From Thermoleptolyngbya sichuanensis A183 (lineage in GTDB: Bacteria > Cyanobacteriota > Cyanobacteriia > Elainellales > Elainellaceae): DNA of 64,000 nt. Of this stretch, positions 9,551 to 19,348 are shown in pieces. Positions within the stretch are counted from its first letter, which is position 1; each line of letters starts with the position of its first letter. Made by a program: the position numbers and the translations under genes. The DNA is taken from the NCBI RefSeq assembly GCF_013177315.1, contig NZ_CP053661.1:3224001-3288000 (forward strand). Reading direction: 5' to 3'. Below the pieces are notes generated by a model. The model worked only from the letters and a program-made list of their open reading frames with translations. It was not told the origin of the DNA and did no database searches.

Positions 9551-10189
9551 GTGAGCAAGGCTGATCCAAATCGGGTGCTGCGCCTGATGCCGCTGGCGGT
9601 GGGCGGGCTGGGCGGCACGCTGCTGCTGATTAACCGACTGGCTACGTCAAATCTGACGGATTTTCAAGCCCGGTCGGACGTGGTGGGGGTGATTTTGAGC
9701 GCGGTGCTGATTCTTACTGGGCTGCTGTGGCAGCGCATCCAGCCGCGATCGCCCGATGCGGTCATTCTCAACGGCGAAGAAGGGTTTGACCTGGCAGAAG
9801 ATTTGCCCGACGCTGCCAAGCTGGAGCTGGCCTGGGCTTCGCACCTGCTGTTGACCAATACTGTGACGCGATCGCTCGTGGTGTGGCAAGACGGGCGCGT
9901 GCTGCTGCGGCGCGGTGTGCTGAGTCCCAAAGTCATGAAAACCCCCGGCCCCATTGTGCAGCGGGCGCTGGATACCCAGAAGCCGATTTATCTGGTGAAC
10001 CTGCAACTCTATCCCGGCAAGATTGAGTTTGACTATCTGCCAGACAATACCCAGGGCGTGATCTGCCAGCCGATGGGCGATCGCGGCGTGATTATCTTAG
10101 CCGCCAATGCCCCCCGCAGCTATACCCGCCAGGACGAAATCTGGATTGCCGGAATTGCCGACAAGCTGGGCGAGACGCTCCGCCTGTAG
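9551..10189 (+). CDS. Cofactor assembly of complex C, CCB2/CCB4-like
   Basis: A 212-residue membrane protein of the family that includes plant and algal CCB2/CCB4, which attach haem c_i (c_n) to cytochrome b6. It has two N-terminal membrane segments (LMPLAVGGLGGTLLLINRLA and VVGVILSAVLILTGLLW) and a soluble domain (LELAWASHLLLTNTVTRSLV, then YLPDNTQGVICQPMGDRGVI). It starts with GTG at 9551, 49 bp after kaiC, so it may be read with kaiC. It would act in the thylakoid membrane on the b6f complex. The assignment is from overall family resemblance. Confidence 0.75.
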   Translation: MSKADPNRVLRLMPLAVGGLGGTLLLINRLATSNLTDFQARSDVVGVILSAVLILTGLLWQRIQPRSPDAVILNGEEGFDLAEDLPDAAKLELAWASHLLLTNTVTRSLVVWQDGRVLLRRGVLSPKVMKTPGPIVQRALDTQKPIYLVNLQLYPGKIEFDYLPDNTQGVICQPMGDRGVIILAANAPRSYTRQDEIWIAGIADKLGETLRL

Positions 10190-10234
10190 GGACGATTCCT
10201 GCACCTGTCCCGATTTTTAACCTGAATAATTGTC

Positions 10235-10324
10235 AGGACTTACGCACTTGCGATAGGCTCTTTAGGTTTTGGAGGATTTCTCGCGGTCGCAGCCCGCGAG
10301 AAATCCTCCAACTGCGTAAGTCCT
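10235..10324. repeat. Dispersed palindromic repeat, copy 2
   Basis: Same family and orientation as the copy before kaiA, with perfect AGGACTTACGCA / TGCGTAAGTCCT ends. The inner hairpin is GGAGGATTTCTCGCGG paired with the complementary arm. Downstream of the CCB-like gene. Confidence 0.88.
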
Positions 10325-10438
10325 AAATTACGCTGAACTTACGCCAGAACCGCAGACCCTTGGCCGAGAGATTGGAGGGGCGGGAATTGCTATACACTCA
10401 TGCCAGGGACGTAGCCTCTCACCGCTTGCCTGTGCAGC

Positions 10439-11677
10439 ATGACAGACCCGACCGCGCCACGGATTGAGCCACCTATTGAGCCACCTGAAGACACGATTGA
10501 GGCGATCGCCGCTGATTTAGAAAGTAGCCTTGGAGTCAAGGTATTGCGGGCGATCGCCGAAGTGGTGCTGGCGGGTTTCATCGGACTGGCGCTCATCATG
10601 TTGGGGCTGAGCGGCGGCGCATGGATTTTGGGCGGTGTTGCAGCCGGGGCACTGGTCTTTTATGGCGATCGCACCTGGTTTCATCGACCTGCTCTGCCCA
10701 ACAAAACCCTGCGAAAAATGGGTCAGGTGCTCATCGGTCTAGCGATTGGCTTTTCCATCCGGCAGTCTACGCTATCCAGCCTGTCGTCCCAAATTCCTGT
10801 GCTGGTGCTGCTGGGGATGACGCTCCTAGTCAGCGGCGGGGTGATTGGCTATTTCTATTCCCGTCTAGAGAAAGTAGACCTGCTAACGGGCGTGCTGGCG
10901 ACGACCCCCGGCAATATCGGCGTGATGGCCAGCATCGCTGCTGACTACAGCAAAAACACCGCATTCGTTTCGCTGGTGCAGCTTTTGCGCTTCACCACGA
11001 TCATTGCCGTGATTCCACTAGTGGCGCAGGTTCCCCACACGACCGATTTACGAAGCACCCTGTCGGCGCTATTGCCCGATGCCCACTGGCTGACCCTAGG
11101 CAATGGTCTAGAGCTAGCTGCTGTGCTGGCGGCCGCAGCCCTCGCAGCCCAGTTGGGCACGCGGCTGAACATTCCCGTTGCCACCTTCTTTTGCCCCATC
11201 CTAGTAGGACTGGGGTTCGCGCCCCTGGGCTTTGCAGACTGGTTTGCTGGACTGCCCAGCGGCGCTGATGCCAGCTTTAGCCTGCCACCGCTGCTCAAGG
11301 TAGTGGGGCAGATTTTGCTGGGCACAACGATTGGCGAATACTGGGCAAACAGCCCGCGCATCACGCTTAGCACGCTAGCGCGGGCCATCATCCCGGTCAC
11401 GTTGACCTTTAGTGCGGGGCTGCTCACGGCGGCGATCGCCAAAGCGCTGACCCCCTGGGACTGGCTCACTTGCTTGCTGATTGCGGCGCCGGGTGGCTCC
11501 CCAGAAATGATCTGGATTGCTCTCACGCTCCAGCACGATGTGGAGCTAGTCACCGCCTCCCATTTGGTGCGCCTGCTGGTGATTAACCTGAGCCTGCCAG
11601 GGCTGATCTGGCTGGCCAGCTACATAGATAGTCGCTTAGCTGCTCAGCAGGGCATCGTCATCCATACTGAGCAGTGA
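10439..11677 (+). CDS. AbrB-family membrane protein (PF05145-type)
   Basis: A 412-residue polytopic membrane protein of the AbrB family (once labelled putative ammonia monooxygenase; not the DNA-binding AbrB). It carries two copies of the membrane repeat: the first has LRKMGQVLIGLAIGFSI and LATTPGNIGVMASIAADYSK, the second has LLKVVGQILLGTTIGEYW and LIAAPGGSPEMIWIAL. The P-G-G/N motifs in the paired repeats are family signatures. Transport is suspected but no substrate is proven. The last 14 codons overlap, in antisense, a truncated IS1-like gene, so the C-terminus may have been altered by an insertion. Confidence 0.8.
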   Translation: MTDPTAPRIEPPIEPPEDTIEAIAADLESSLGVKVLRAIAEVVLAGFIGLALIMLGLSGGAWILGGVAAGALVFYGDRTWFHRPALPNKTLRKMGQVLIGLAIGFSIRQSTLSSLSSQIPVLVLLGMTLLVSGGVIGYFYSRLEKVDLLTGVLATTPGNIGVMASIAADYSKNTAFVSLVQLLRFTTIIAVIPLVAQVPHTTDLRSTLSALLPDAHWLTLGNGLELAAVLAAAALAAQLGTRLNIPVATFFCPILVGLGFAPLGFADWFAGLPSGADASFSLPPLLKVVGQILLGTTIGEYWANSPRITLSTLARAIIPVTLTFSAGLLTAAIAKALTPWDWLTCLLIAAPGGSPEMIWIALTLQHDVELVTASHLVRLLVINLSLPGLIWLASYIDSRLAAQQGIVIHTEQ

Positions 11678-11926
11678 AGACATCTCTTGCTGTTTCACCC
11701 AGTTGATCACTGTGTTGTGATTAATGCCCGTCAGCCGCTCAATCTCGTGAAAGTTAATGCCAGAGCGATGCATCCGCAGACAAATCTGGCGGGCATCTTC
11801 AGAGTATCCCCGCTGGGAATAAAACTCTACAAACTGGCGACCACAGCACTTGCAAAGGTAATTTTGTTTTCCTTGGCGATGGCCATTCTTCCGAATCTGG
11901 TTTGAACCGCATTGAGGACATTTCAT
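11636..11926 (-). pseudogene. IS1-like InsA remnant
   Basis: This reads as the N-terminal part of an IS1-family transposase. It has a zinc-ribbon start (KCPQCGSNQIRKNGHRQGKQ, then CKCCGRQF), a helix-turn-helix (RQICLRMHRSGINFHEIERL) and NHNTVINWVKQ. The protein then departs from the family and stops inside the 3' end of the neighbouring AbrB-like gene. The catalytic DDE part is absent on either side, so this is a fragment. Confidence 0.8.
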
Positions 11927-11941
11927 AGCGCAATTAATCAA

Positions 11942-12716
11942 CTACATAAGCATGAGCCATTACCCGCTCTGGGCTGGCTCACGTTTTCAACACAGCAACA
12001 TCGGTCAGACAAGCCGACAACCGCTCTGATAGTCGAAAGTCAGAACTAAGCTCAAAAGTCGTGCCATTGGGGTAAAGCAAAGACCTGCTGCGAAGACAGC
12101 GCTCTCACTAGAGTCTGTAAACTGCGCCACAACGCCTGCAGAGGGCAAACCCATCAGTGTGATCAAAGACCAACACCCGGCAACGCCACGACCTGAGACT
12201 GCTCGTGTATTTTGCTTATGTATCTCGCTTGGTGAAAGAAATGTCAAAAACATGCCGTGCGGCATACGGACTACTCACGCCTCGTTCCCAACTCCGAATT
12301 GACTCGAATCCTAAAATGCCAAGACACTGCCAGCAGACTTACACACCTCGCCAAAACAGCCGACATAGAGTTGAGAAACCGCACAAAAAAGAGAACAAAC
12401 CTTCTTGAACGAACTGAACCCGAAAACAGACACACCTAGACACGAACCCTGCAACCCGCAAAAACGCACCTGCCCCATTTGCAAAGCGGCTTTAGATCGA
12501 ATTACTCCCTAATACAATCCCATCTTTAGGTGAAAAAAAACATAGCAGTTTGGAAATTTAAGTCATCCATTCGGGGGATTGCCAAAAGACATAATGTTAC
12601 CTACTGTATAGGTTTATCTATATTTAGAGTAATTTAGAGTAGGCGTTTAGGGGTGTATATACAGGTACTGTTATACAGGTACTGTCAGAATAATCTCAGA
12701 TAGTTCAGCTTGCATG
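11942..12716. other. Intergenic stretch without a convincing gene
   Basis: No ORF here resembles a known family. Near 11,953 GAGCCA and TGGCTC form a short stem that may mark an old element end beside the InsA remnant. The part after 12,530 is AT-rich and has short direct repeats, including two copies of ATACAGGTACTGT near 12,658-12,685. Confidence 0.5.
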
Positions 12717-12789
12717 GGACTTACGCAGTTGGACAATTCGCGAGAAATCGTCCAAAACTCAGAAAACTCATCGCAAGTGCGTGAGTCCT
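12717..12789. repeat. Dispersed palindromic repeat, copy 3 (internally deleted)
   Basis: GGACTTACGCAGTTGGAC begins this copy and GCAAGTGCGTGAGTCC ends it, opposite in orientation to the first two copies. The GC-rich centre of the inner hairpin is missing, leaving about 73 bp. It lies 3' of the receiver-kinase gene. Confidence 0.75.
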
Positions 12790-12940
12790 GGAGACATTTA
12801 AGACACTTAATATTTTAAGATGCTTGCTAATTGGTTCGATTGGGCATTGCAGCGGCACAAAACCAACGCCGCCAAGCCAGACCCACGAACTGAAGGCACC
12901 CTGAAGCTGCTCTCTATAAAGAGAAAATAGTGCGCCTGTT

Positions 12941-14359
12941 CTAAGGGCGAGAGACGGGAGAGAGTGCGAGATCGCTGATAGGTATGGAAATTGAAAATGT
13001 AGTGCAATGATCCTCGAAGGCATAGGTGAGTTGCCCGTAGTGTTGCTCCTCAATAATGCGGCGAGCTGTCACTAGCCCCAGCCCCAGCCCTTTCCCCGCA
13101 GGCTTGGTGCTAAAAAATGGTTCAAACAGACGGCTCTGCTTTTCCTGGGAAAGACCAATGCCGTTGTCTTGAATCTGGAGCAGGATGCACCGCTCCGACC
13201 CTTGTCGAATCGTGATTACAATTTCTGGCGTGTAGGGAACCTCTGAGGGATTTTTCTCCAGATGATCTAGTTTTGCTTCGACGGCATCGACAGCATTGAC
13301 CAGTAGATTAAAAATTGCCTGACTGATTTGCTCAGCGTAGCAATTGACCGGAGGAATAGACTGATAGTGTTTGCGAACCTGAATAGTCGTACCTGTGGAG
13401 CGGTTTTCCAGACGATAGCGGAGGAGGGTTAAGACCGTTTCTACGGTATCTTGCAGGCTGATGCGCTTGAGGCCTGCTTCGTCTAGATGCGTGAAGCTAC
13501 GCAGCGCCGACACGACAGTTTTGATGCGGGCTGCGCCTGTTTTCATCGACCGCAAGATTTTGTTTAGATCTTCAGCAACAAAATCTAAATCAACCTCAGT
13601 CTGGAAGTCGCGAATGGCAGCGGGTGGATCTGGGTAGTGTTGTTGGTAGAGATGGGACAACTCGACGAGGGTTTGCACGTACTGGCGGGCCGGCTCGACG
13701 TTGCCGGCAATAAAGCTCAGCGGATTGTTGACTTCGTGGGCAACGCCAGCTACAACCTTTTTCAGGGTGGACATTTTTTCCTGCTGGATTAGGCTGGCCT
13801 GCGCTCGTTTGAGATCTTCCAGGGTTTGTCGCAGCTTTTGGTTTTGAATTTTTTGCGACTCCTGGAGCGATCGCAATGTGAGTTGGGTCTGAATCCGCAC
13901 CAGCACTTCTTCTAGCTGGAAGGGCTTGGTGATGTAGTCCGAACCACCGACCTTAAAAGCTTGGACTTTATCGAGGGTATCGCTGCCTGCGCTGAGAAAG
14001 ATGATCGGGATGTGCTGGGTTGCCGGATCGGTCTTGAGCCGGGTGCAAAGTTCATAGCCGCTCATCTCGCCCATGTTGACATCGAGCAAGATCAGGTCTG
14101 GCATCAAGGCGGCGATCGCCCGCAGTGCCATTGCCCCACTGGTGGCTTTGCGGACTTCGTAGCCCTGCGCCATCAGAAATTTTGACAAAAAGCGGATGTT
14201 GTCCGGGATGTCGTCCACGATCAGCAGATCGGGTCGGGGTGAATTCGGCGGTTGCTCCGACACTGAGATGCACAATGGGTTTAGGGTGGCGTTGGGCATA
14301 GAGTTTGGCATACTGGTGTGCTGAGATGTCTCAGCCATCGGAGGATTAGGATGCAGCAT
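12941..14359 (-). CDS. Receiver-histidine kinase hybrid
   Basis: About 472 residues in the order receiver, coiled coil, HisKA-like, HATPase. The receiver (about 45-165) has the acidic pair in LLIVDD, the phosphoacceptor Asp in [10 protein letters not shown] and the Lys in YITKPF. A coiled coil follows, then the His in [17 protein letters not shown], and an ATPase with QDNGIGLS and [12 protein letters not shown]. There is no membrane segment. The first ATG (14359) overlaps the stop of the upstream receptor kinase by 14 bases; an ATG at 14338 is an alternative. The overlap and order suggest one operon in which the receptor may phosphorylate this receiver. Confidence 0.88.
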   Translation of the reverse strand: MLHPNPPMAETSQHTSMPNSMPNATLNPLCISVSEQPPNSPRPDLLIVDDIPDNIRFLSKFLMAQGYEVRKATSGAMALRAIAALMPDLILLDVNMGEMSGYELCTRLKTDPATQHIPIIFLSAGSDTLDKVQAFKVGGSDYITKPFQLEEVLVRIQTQLTLRSLQESQKIQNQKLRQTLEDLKRAQASLIQQEKMSTLKKVVAGVAHEVNNPLSFIAGNVEPARQYVQTLVELSHLYQQHYPDPPAAIRDFQTEVDLDFVAEDLNKILRSMKTGAARIKTVVSALRSFTHLDEAGLKRISLQDTVETVLTLLRYRLENRSTGTTIQVRKHYQSIPPVNCYAEQISQAIFNLLVNAVDAVEAKLDHLEKNPSEVPYTPEIVITIRQGSERCILLQIQDNGIGLSQEKQSRLFEPFFSTKPAGKGLGLGLVTARRIIEEQHYGQLTYAFEDHCTTFSISIPISDLALSPVSRP

Positions 14360-17318
14360 TGGCAAGAAGCGGCTGAGTCGCCGCTAGAATTTTGTCGAAT
14401 TGAAATTCTTGGGCCATGTAAGACAAGGCTTGATGCAGTTCGGCTTGATCGGAAGAAAGTTCGCCCAACAGGTCTAAAATCCGCAGGTCGTTTCCCTGGA
14501 GGGCAGCCTGATGAAGATTGGCGATCCAGGAAGTTGGAATCGACTGAAACTGCTCCGGCTCTAGCTGCATGGGGAGGGTTGTGCTGGCGCTACCCACTGC
14601 ACGTTCTGACGAAACATCGTCGTAGACATAGCGCACAGAGAGATGGCGGGCGATCGCCTCAAAGATTTGCTCTCGCTTAAAGGGCTTGCTGATGAAGTCG
14701 TCACAGCCCATATTCAGGATTTGCTGGCGCTGCTCTCGAAAGGCACTGGCCGTGAGGGCGATGATGCAGGTGTGACTGGCAGTGGGATTGGTATCTAACA
14801 GTTTCTCCTCTTCCTGACGAATCTGCCGAGTTGCCTCGTAGCCATTCATCACGGGCATTTGCATATCCATCAGGATGAGGTGGGGCCGCCAGGCTTTCCA
14901 GAGGGCGATCGCCTCTTGCCCATTAGTCGCCTGCTGCACCTCAAATCCGTGAATACTAAGCAAGCGAATCAGCAAATCTCGATTCACCGGATGATCTTCT
15001 ACCACCAGCAGACGGTAAGTGGGCTGATCCATTGCTAACCCCAATACCCGTCCTTTTGGCTCCGTCGTTTCGGGGACGCAAAGGAATTCATCCACCGCGT
15101 CTGCCTGGATGCAGAAGGTAAACACACTGCCTTGCCCCAGTTTGCTGTGAGCCGTGATGTCGCCCCCCATCATCTGTATATACTTACGGCTGATGGTCAG
15201 CCCCAGGCCGGTTCCTTCTGAAGCGTTCATGCCGCTGCGAGTCTGCTTAAACGGCTTAAAGAGTTGGTCTAGCTCGTCTTCAGCGATGCCATAGCCCGTG
15301 TCTTCTACTTGAAACACCAGATACATGGGCGTGTATTTCTGAGCAGCCTCGTTGCCTGATTTGGGATTGGACGGCAAGTGGAATGCTGTTTGGCTGAGTC
15401 CGGATGGCGTTGCCAGCTTCACTGCTCCTTCGGAATGGGCTTCAGCGTGGGCTGTGGAATGAGCCGCTGCATCAATGGAACCTAGATACAAGTCGGCCGG
15501 TGACCGGTAGAACGCCAGCAGATCTGAGGCTGTCAAATTGCTGGAATGTGGAACTGCACGAACCCGTAGCGTCACACAGCCTTTTTCTGTAAATTTAACC
15601 GCATTGCCCAGCAGATTAATGAGAACCTGGCGCAGCTTGCCTTCATCGGTGGCGATCGCCACGGGCAGATCCGCATCTATCTCAAACGCCAACCGCAGCC
15701 CTTTCGCATTTGCCCGGACTTGCAGCATACTTTGCAAACTGTTGAGCAAATCCTGGAGATTTACCACGCTCTCCTGAATGGTGAGCCGCCCTGCCTCAAT
15801 CTTCGACATCTCCAGCACGTCGTTGATCAGTTGGAGCAGGTGTTCCCCGCTGGCTTGAATGGTATCCAAGTCATTTCGATAGTCCTGGTGAAGACTGTGA
15901 TCTAGGCTGAGCAATTGGCTAAGCCCCAGGATGGCATTCAGCGGAGTCCGCAGTTCGTGGCTTATGTTGGCCAAAAACTCGCTCTTTGCGCGGTTTGCAG
16001 CATCGGCCTGATCTTTGGCCCGCTGCAATTCCTCTGCCTGGGTCTGCGCTTGGGCAAGCAGTTCTGCCTGCTGCACCGCAACCCCTAGCTGGCTACCAAT
16101 TTGCAGAATCATCTGCACTTCGTTCTCTTGCCACTGGCGCGGAGCGCTGTTTTGGTAGGCGGCAAGTAGCCCCCAAAGCTGATTGCGACAAAAGATGGGG
16201 ACAATCGTATACGCACGAGCCTGCAAGGTTTCTAAAACGTTGAGGTAGCAGGGAGAAAAGCCAGCCGTGTAGATATCCGGAACGCAGCAGTACGAGCCAG
16301 TCTTGCGCCGATAGATGCCGCCTTCGGTATTTTGCAGGTAGGTATCCCGAATCAGGGTTTCGGTGCCATCGAATTGTTTGACGGTGCAGCCCGCCTGGTT
16401 GACCAGCGTGCTGGCTTCAGGAGGCGGGTTCGTATCCTTTGGGCTGGATAGATCTTTGGGACTGGATAGATCTACAGAGTTGCGAGAAGCGTTGTAAGAG
16501 TGGTGTGAATTTGTGTTTTCCAGGCTGGAAGAAAGCGACGAAGCGTCGGTCACTTCTGACGACACGACAATTTTGCTCCAGCCGTCGGCGACCGATTCGG
16601 CAACCACCTCGCCGCTCCAGTCTGGGTTGAATCGATAGATGAGGGTGCGATCGCACGCCAGCGTTTGTCGCAGTTCGTGGGTGGTCGTCTCAAAAATGTG
16701 GCTGAGGCTGAGGCTCTGGCGCATCCGCTGCACCACGCGGGCGATCGCCTGTTCCCGCTCAAACGACTGCTGTAGCTTGCGTTCGGCTATGGTGCGTTCT
16801 TCGATCTCCTGGCGCATCGCCTCGTTGGTTTTCAGCAGTTCGCTGGTGCGCTCTTGTACCCGCACCTCCAGCAGAGACTCGGCCTGCTTGCGCTGCTCCA
16901 CCTCGGCGGCAAGCTGATGGTTTAGCCGCTCTAGCTGCTCAGGGCTTTTGAGGGCCAAAAATTGCGGCACCAGTTCCACCAGCTGGAGCGCTGTATAGCA
17001 AGACACTAGTGCGGTTAGCGCTCGTTCCAACCCCGAAAGCCAATAGTCCGGATGCCACAGCGTCCAAATGTCGAACAGGTGCCCAATGCCACACAGCACG
17101 ATAAACGCGCTGAACAGGAAAAACACTCTGGAAAAGGGCAAGTCTTCGCGCTTGCGGACGAAGTAAATCAGGATCGCTGGAATGGAAAAATAGGCGATCG
17201 CCACTAGGGCATCACTGACCACATGCAGGCTGACCAGCGGTGTCTGCCAAAGATAACAATGACCGTGGGGCATATACTGCTCGGACGACAGAAGACCATT
17301 CATCAATGGGCTAAACAT
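14346..17318 (-). CDS. Ethylene-receptor-like hybrid histidine kinase with phytochrome-type GAF
   Basis: A 990-residue membrane kinase. Residues 20-120 match the three-helix ethylene-binding domain of plant ETR1 and cyanobacterial SynEtr1/UirS. The Cu(I)-ligand Cys76 and His80 are kept in [15 protein letters not shown], and the first helix keeps Asp36 and Tyr43. A coiled coil leads to a GAF domain (about 195-425) of phytochrome/cyanobacteriochrome type, with Cys357 in [15 protein letters not shown] at the usual bilin site. That GAF has a low-complexity insert (about 260-305). HisKA has His454 in SHELRTPL. HATPase, a receiver with Asp in [10 protein letters not shown] and a short helical C-terminus follow. 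It may sense ethylene, light or both; chromophore binding is an inference. Confidence 0.88.
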   Translation of the reverse strand: MFSPLMNGLLSSEQYMPHGHCYLWQTPLVSLHVVSDALVAIAYFSIPAILIYFVRKREDLPFSRVFFLFSAFIVLCGIGHLFDIWTLWHPDYWLSGLERALTALVSCYTALQLVELVPQFLALKSPEQLERLNHQLAAEVEQRKQAESLLEVRVQERTSELLKTNEAMRQEIEERTIAERKLQQSFEREQAIARVVQRMRQSLSLSHIFETTTHELRQTLACDRTLIYRFNPDWSGEVVAESVADGWSKIVVSSEVTDASSLSSSLENTNSHHSYNASRNSVDLSSPKDLSSPKDTNPPPEASTLVNQAGCTVKQFDGTETLIRDTYLQNTEGGIYRRKTGSYCCVPDIYTAGFSPCYLNVLETLQARAYTIVPIFCRNQLWGLLAAYQNSAPRQWQENEVQMILQIGSQLGVAVQQAELLAQAQTQAEELQRAKDQADAANRAKSEFLANISHELRTPLNAILGLSQLLSLDHSLHQDYRNDLDTIQASGEHLLQLINDVLEMSKIEAGRLTIQESVVNLQDLLNSLQSMLQVRANAKGLRLAFEIDADLPVAIATDEGKLRQVLINLLGNAVKFTEKGCVTLRVRAVPHSSNLTASDLLAFYRSPADLYLGSIDAAAHSTAHAEAHSEGAVKLATPSGLSQTAFHLPSNPKSGNEAAQKYTPMYLVFQVEDTGYGIAEDELDQLFKPFKQTRSGMNASEGTGLGLTISRKYIQMMGGDITAHSKLGQGSVFTFCIQADAVDEFLCVPETTEPKGRVLGLAMDQPTYRLLVVEDHPVNRDLLIRLLSIHGFEVQQATNGQEAIALWKAWRPHLILMDMQMPVMNGYEATRQIRQEEEKLLDTNPTASHTCIIALTASAFREQRQQILNMGCDDFISKPFKREQIFEAIARHLSVRYVYDDVSSERAVGSASTTLPMQLEPEQFQSIPTSWIANLHQAALQGNDLRILDLLGELSSDQAELHQALSYMAQEFQFDKILAATQPLLANAAS

Positions 17319-17708
17319 TTTGCTAGTAGAGGCGAACGAACAATAAACACACGGATACTAAACAGTATGAAAAGAAAAGACAGCCAACCAGAGAGAACAG
17401 CCTAGAAACGCGTCGGGCAAACCATCAAACACAAACACAACGATGAGAGATCCAAATACAAGTGGATTGGCAAGAAGGTTTCTTCGCCAGGGGATTGACA
17501 GAATCTCTAAAATACTGGAAAACCAGCTATAAAAGCTGATTAAGTCTATATTTTGGCTACTATACAGCATAGAATACCCGCTAGAGGGAAGGTTCAAACG
17601 GATGGAGAAGTTTTACGAAAGAAAGGTCAGAGTGCGGCAGACACGACAAGTGACGTTACAAATTCTTAATATTACAGTTTTCGCATGGTTGCCTTGCCTT
17701 TAAGGAGA
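17319..17708. other. Intergenic region upstream of receptor kinase
   Basis: About 390 bp between the start of the ethylene-receptor-like gene and the ISKra4-like element. It should hold the promoter for the receptor operon on the minus strand. No conserved gene is seen. Confidence 0.4.
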
Positions 17709-18868
17709 GGAGCATCCCACTTTCGATGAAACAGTCAACTGGCGAGCTGTCCATTGAGGTAGGCACAGCGCAGACTCAACATGGCATTAACGGAGGCCGT
17801 ATTCCAGCGAGCACCCGAAATTTGGAGGCGTCGCCCAATCTGTTTGACAGCCGATTCTACGGCTCCTGATCCAATAGAACAGAGTTGCTCAGCCTGGTAG
17901 AACCCATAATTCACGATGCGAGAGCGATGGGTGCTCAGATAGGCTTCAAAATTGCGGGCTTGCTTGCGCCGACAGTCGGCAAAGAGGGCCCTGGCGGCTT
18001 CCACTTGACCTTGCCATAACAGCATTTCCGCCGCTGCTAAGCGCTTGAGCGACCCACCGACTTTGTAGAGGTTTTCTTTGAGATGGTACCAATCGAGGAT
18101 TTCCCAACGGGTCTCAACGGTGGTGAGTTGAGCAAACAGATTCCACACCCCAGCGTGACCATCGCCCAGACAGACCAGTGGGGAGAGCAAGCGTTGAGCG
18201 CTGAGATAATCAATCAAGCTGTCATTGTCTTGGAAGAAGGCGTTGTAATAAATCCCCTCCACCCGCACCGCTTTGTAGTCTCGCCACGGGCTATCGGACT
18301 CTAGCAGGTCACGCAGACGGACTTTGCCGCCATCAATGCTGACCTCACTGACGCCTTGTTTAGCCTCGGCAGACTCGAACGACTGACGCCCCACCAGACG
18401 TTGTTGGGTCGAGTGCCCGACCCGCATCCCGGTCAGGGCTACGATGTCATCCTCTGCATCTTGAAACGATTCGTTGGCACTTAAGCGTAGGTTGGCTTTC
18501 TCTAGGCCACCACTGAGACGGCTGTAAGCCTTTACGCCTAACCGTTCTGCCTGACTTTGACGAATCTCAAGGACCCCTACCAAACTCTTCAATCGGCGAA
18601 CCCGGCCTCGGGCGGGGTAGGCTTTCTGGTTGACAAAAAAAGGGCAACTCGAGGGCTCACCTCCTCTAGCATTTGCCGTCGTACAGTCTGCTCGATGCCT
18701 TCTAGACTATCGAGCCCCTCTCGGTTGCTATTGCGATACAAAATCTCGGCGATCTCTGCTGTACAAGTTTCCAATCGCTTTTGGTCTTCAGGTGTCATGG
18801 TGAGTCATCCCTGGGGCTACCCTCCCATTCTCACCCTTCGCACTGTTTTCGCGAAAGTGGGATGCTCC
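17709..18868 (-). mobile_element. ISKra4-family insertion sequence
   Basis: A 1,160-bp element. Its ends are inverted repeats of about 26 bp: GGAGCATCCCACTTTCG is identical at both ends and a similar GAAA(A)CAG tail follows. CTTTAAGGAG flanks both sides (17698-17707 and 18869-18878), separated by one base on the left, and is the likely target duplication. The only gene is the transposase. The clear ends and duplication suggest a recent insertion. Confidence 0.88.
17735..18798 (-). CDS. ISKra4-family transposase, two frames
   Basis: The 5' part (18798-18589) encodes the N-terminal 69 residues (MTPEDQKRLETCTAEIAEIL). The rest (18592-17735) encodes the catalytic part, with VGHSTQQRLVGRQ, VSIDGGKVRLR, CLGDGHAGVWNL and a final GAVESAVKQIGRRLQISGAR. 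The frames join if the ribosome or polymerase slips by -1 on the T7 run (18635-18641, A7 on the plus strand). The joined protein reads through KAYPARGRVRRLKSLVG, which restores the family sequence. This is either programmed frameshifting or a frameshift mutation. Confidence 0.82.
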
Positions 18869-18878
18869 CTTTAAGGAG

Positions 18879-19348
18879 TTGCATCGATTCCTGCGGGCTA
18901 TGGAGTGGGGGCTTGTCTAGAAGCTTGTTTACTAAGCGCCCAATACAGCGTTTTTGAAGCAGGTGAGGCATGAGATGGGACAAAAGCCCTCGCCTTTCTT
19001 GGTTGGCACTTGCGTCCCCTCGAAAGGAAATGCTGTATCGCTTGCGACGATAAGGGGCCAGATTTCATCGCTGGATTTCTGTGCCGGGTTTCGGTTGTCA
19101 AGGGAGGTATTGCGTGGGAACGGTTAGGAAGTTAACCAGGAGCGTATCTAAAGTCTTTACAGGAAATTTGCGGGTAGTATGAGTGGATATTGGCGTTGGC
19201 TGTCAGAAAAGCTGGACTAACGTGTCGATTAAGCGGGCGATCGCCTATGGTAAGCCTGAATTCCAGAAGGCGGATCTCTGGTGGTAGCGTACAGCAGACT
19301 ACTCTCTCCGTATCACTACCAATAGGACTGGCGAAATGAAAAGGGGCT
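18879..19348. other. Intergenic region upstream of the AAA/WD40 pair
   Basis: About 470 bp with no recognised gene. It should carry the promoter of the downstream two-gene unit. No clear operator or terminator is seen. Confidence 0.4.

Noticed and set aside
12005-12265. An 86-codon minus-strand ORF in the large gap
   Set aside because: No conserved motif, no ribosome site and no family resemblance.
18898-19101. A 67-codon minus-strand ORF next to the ISKra4-like element
   Set aside because: No family resemblance and no repeat ends enclose it.
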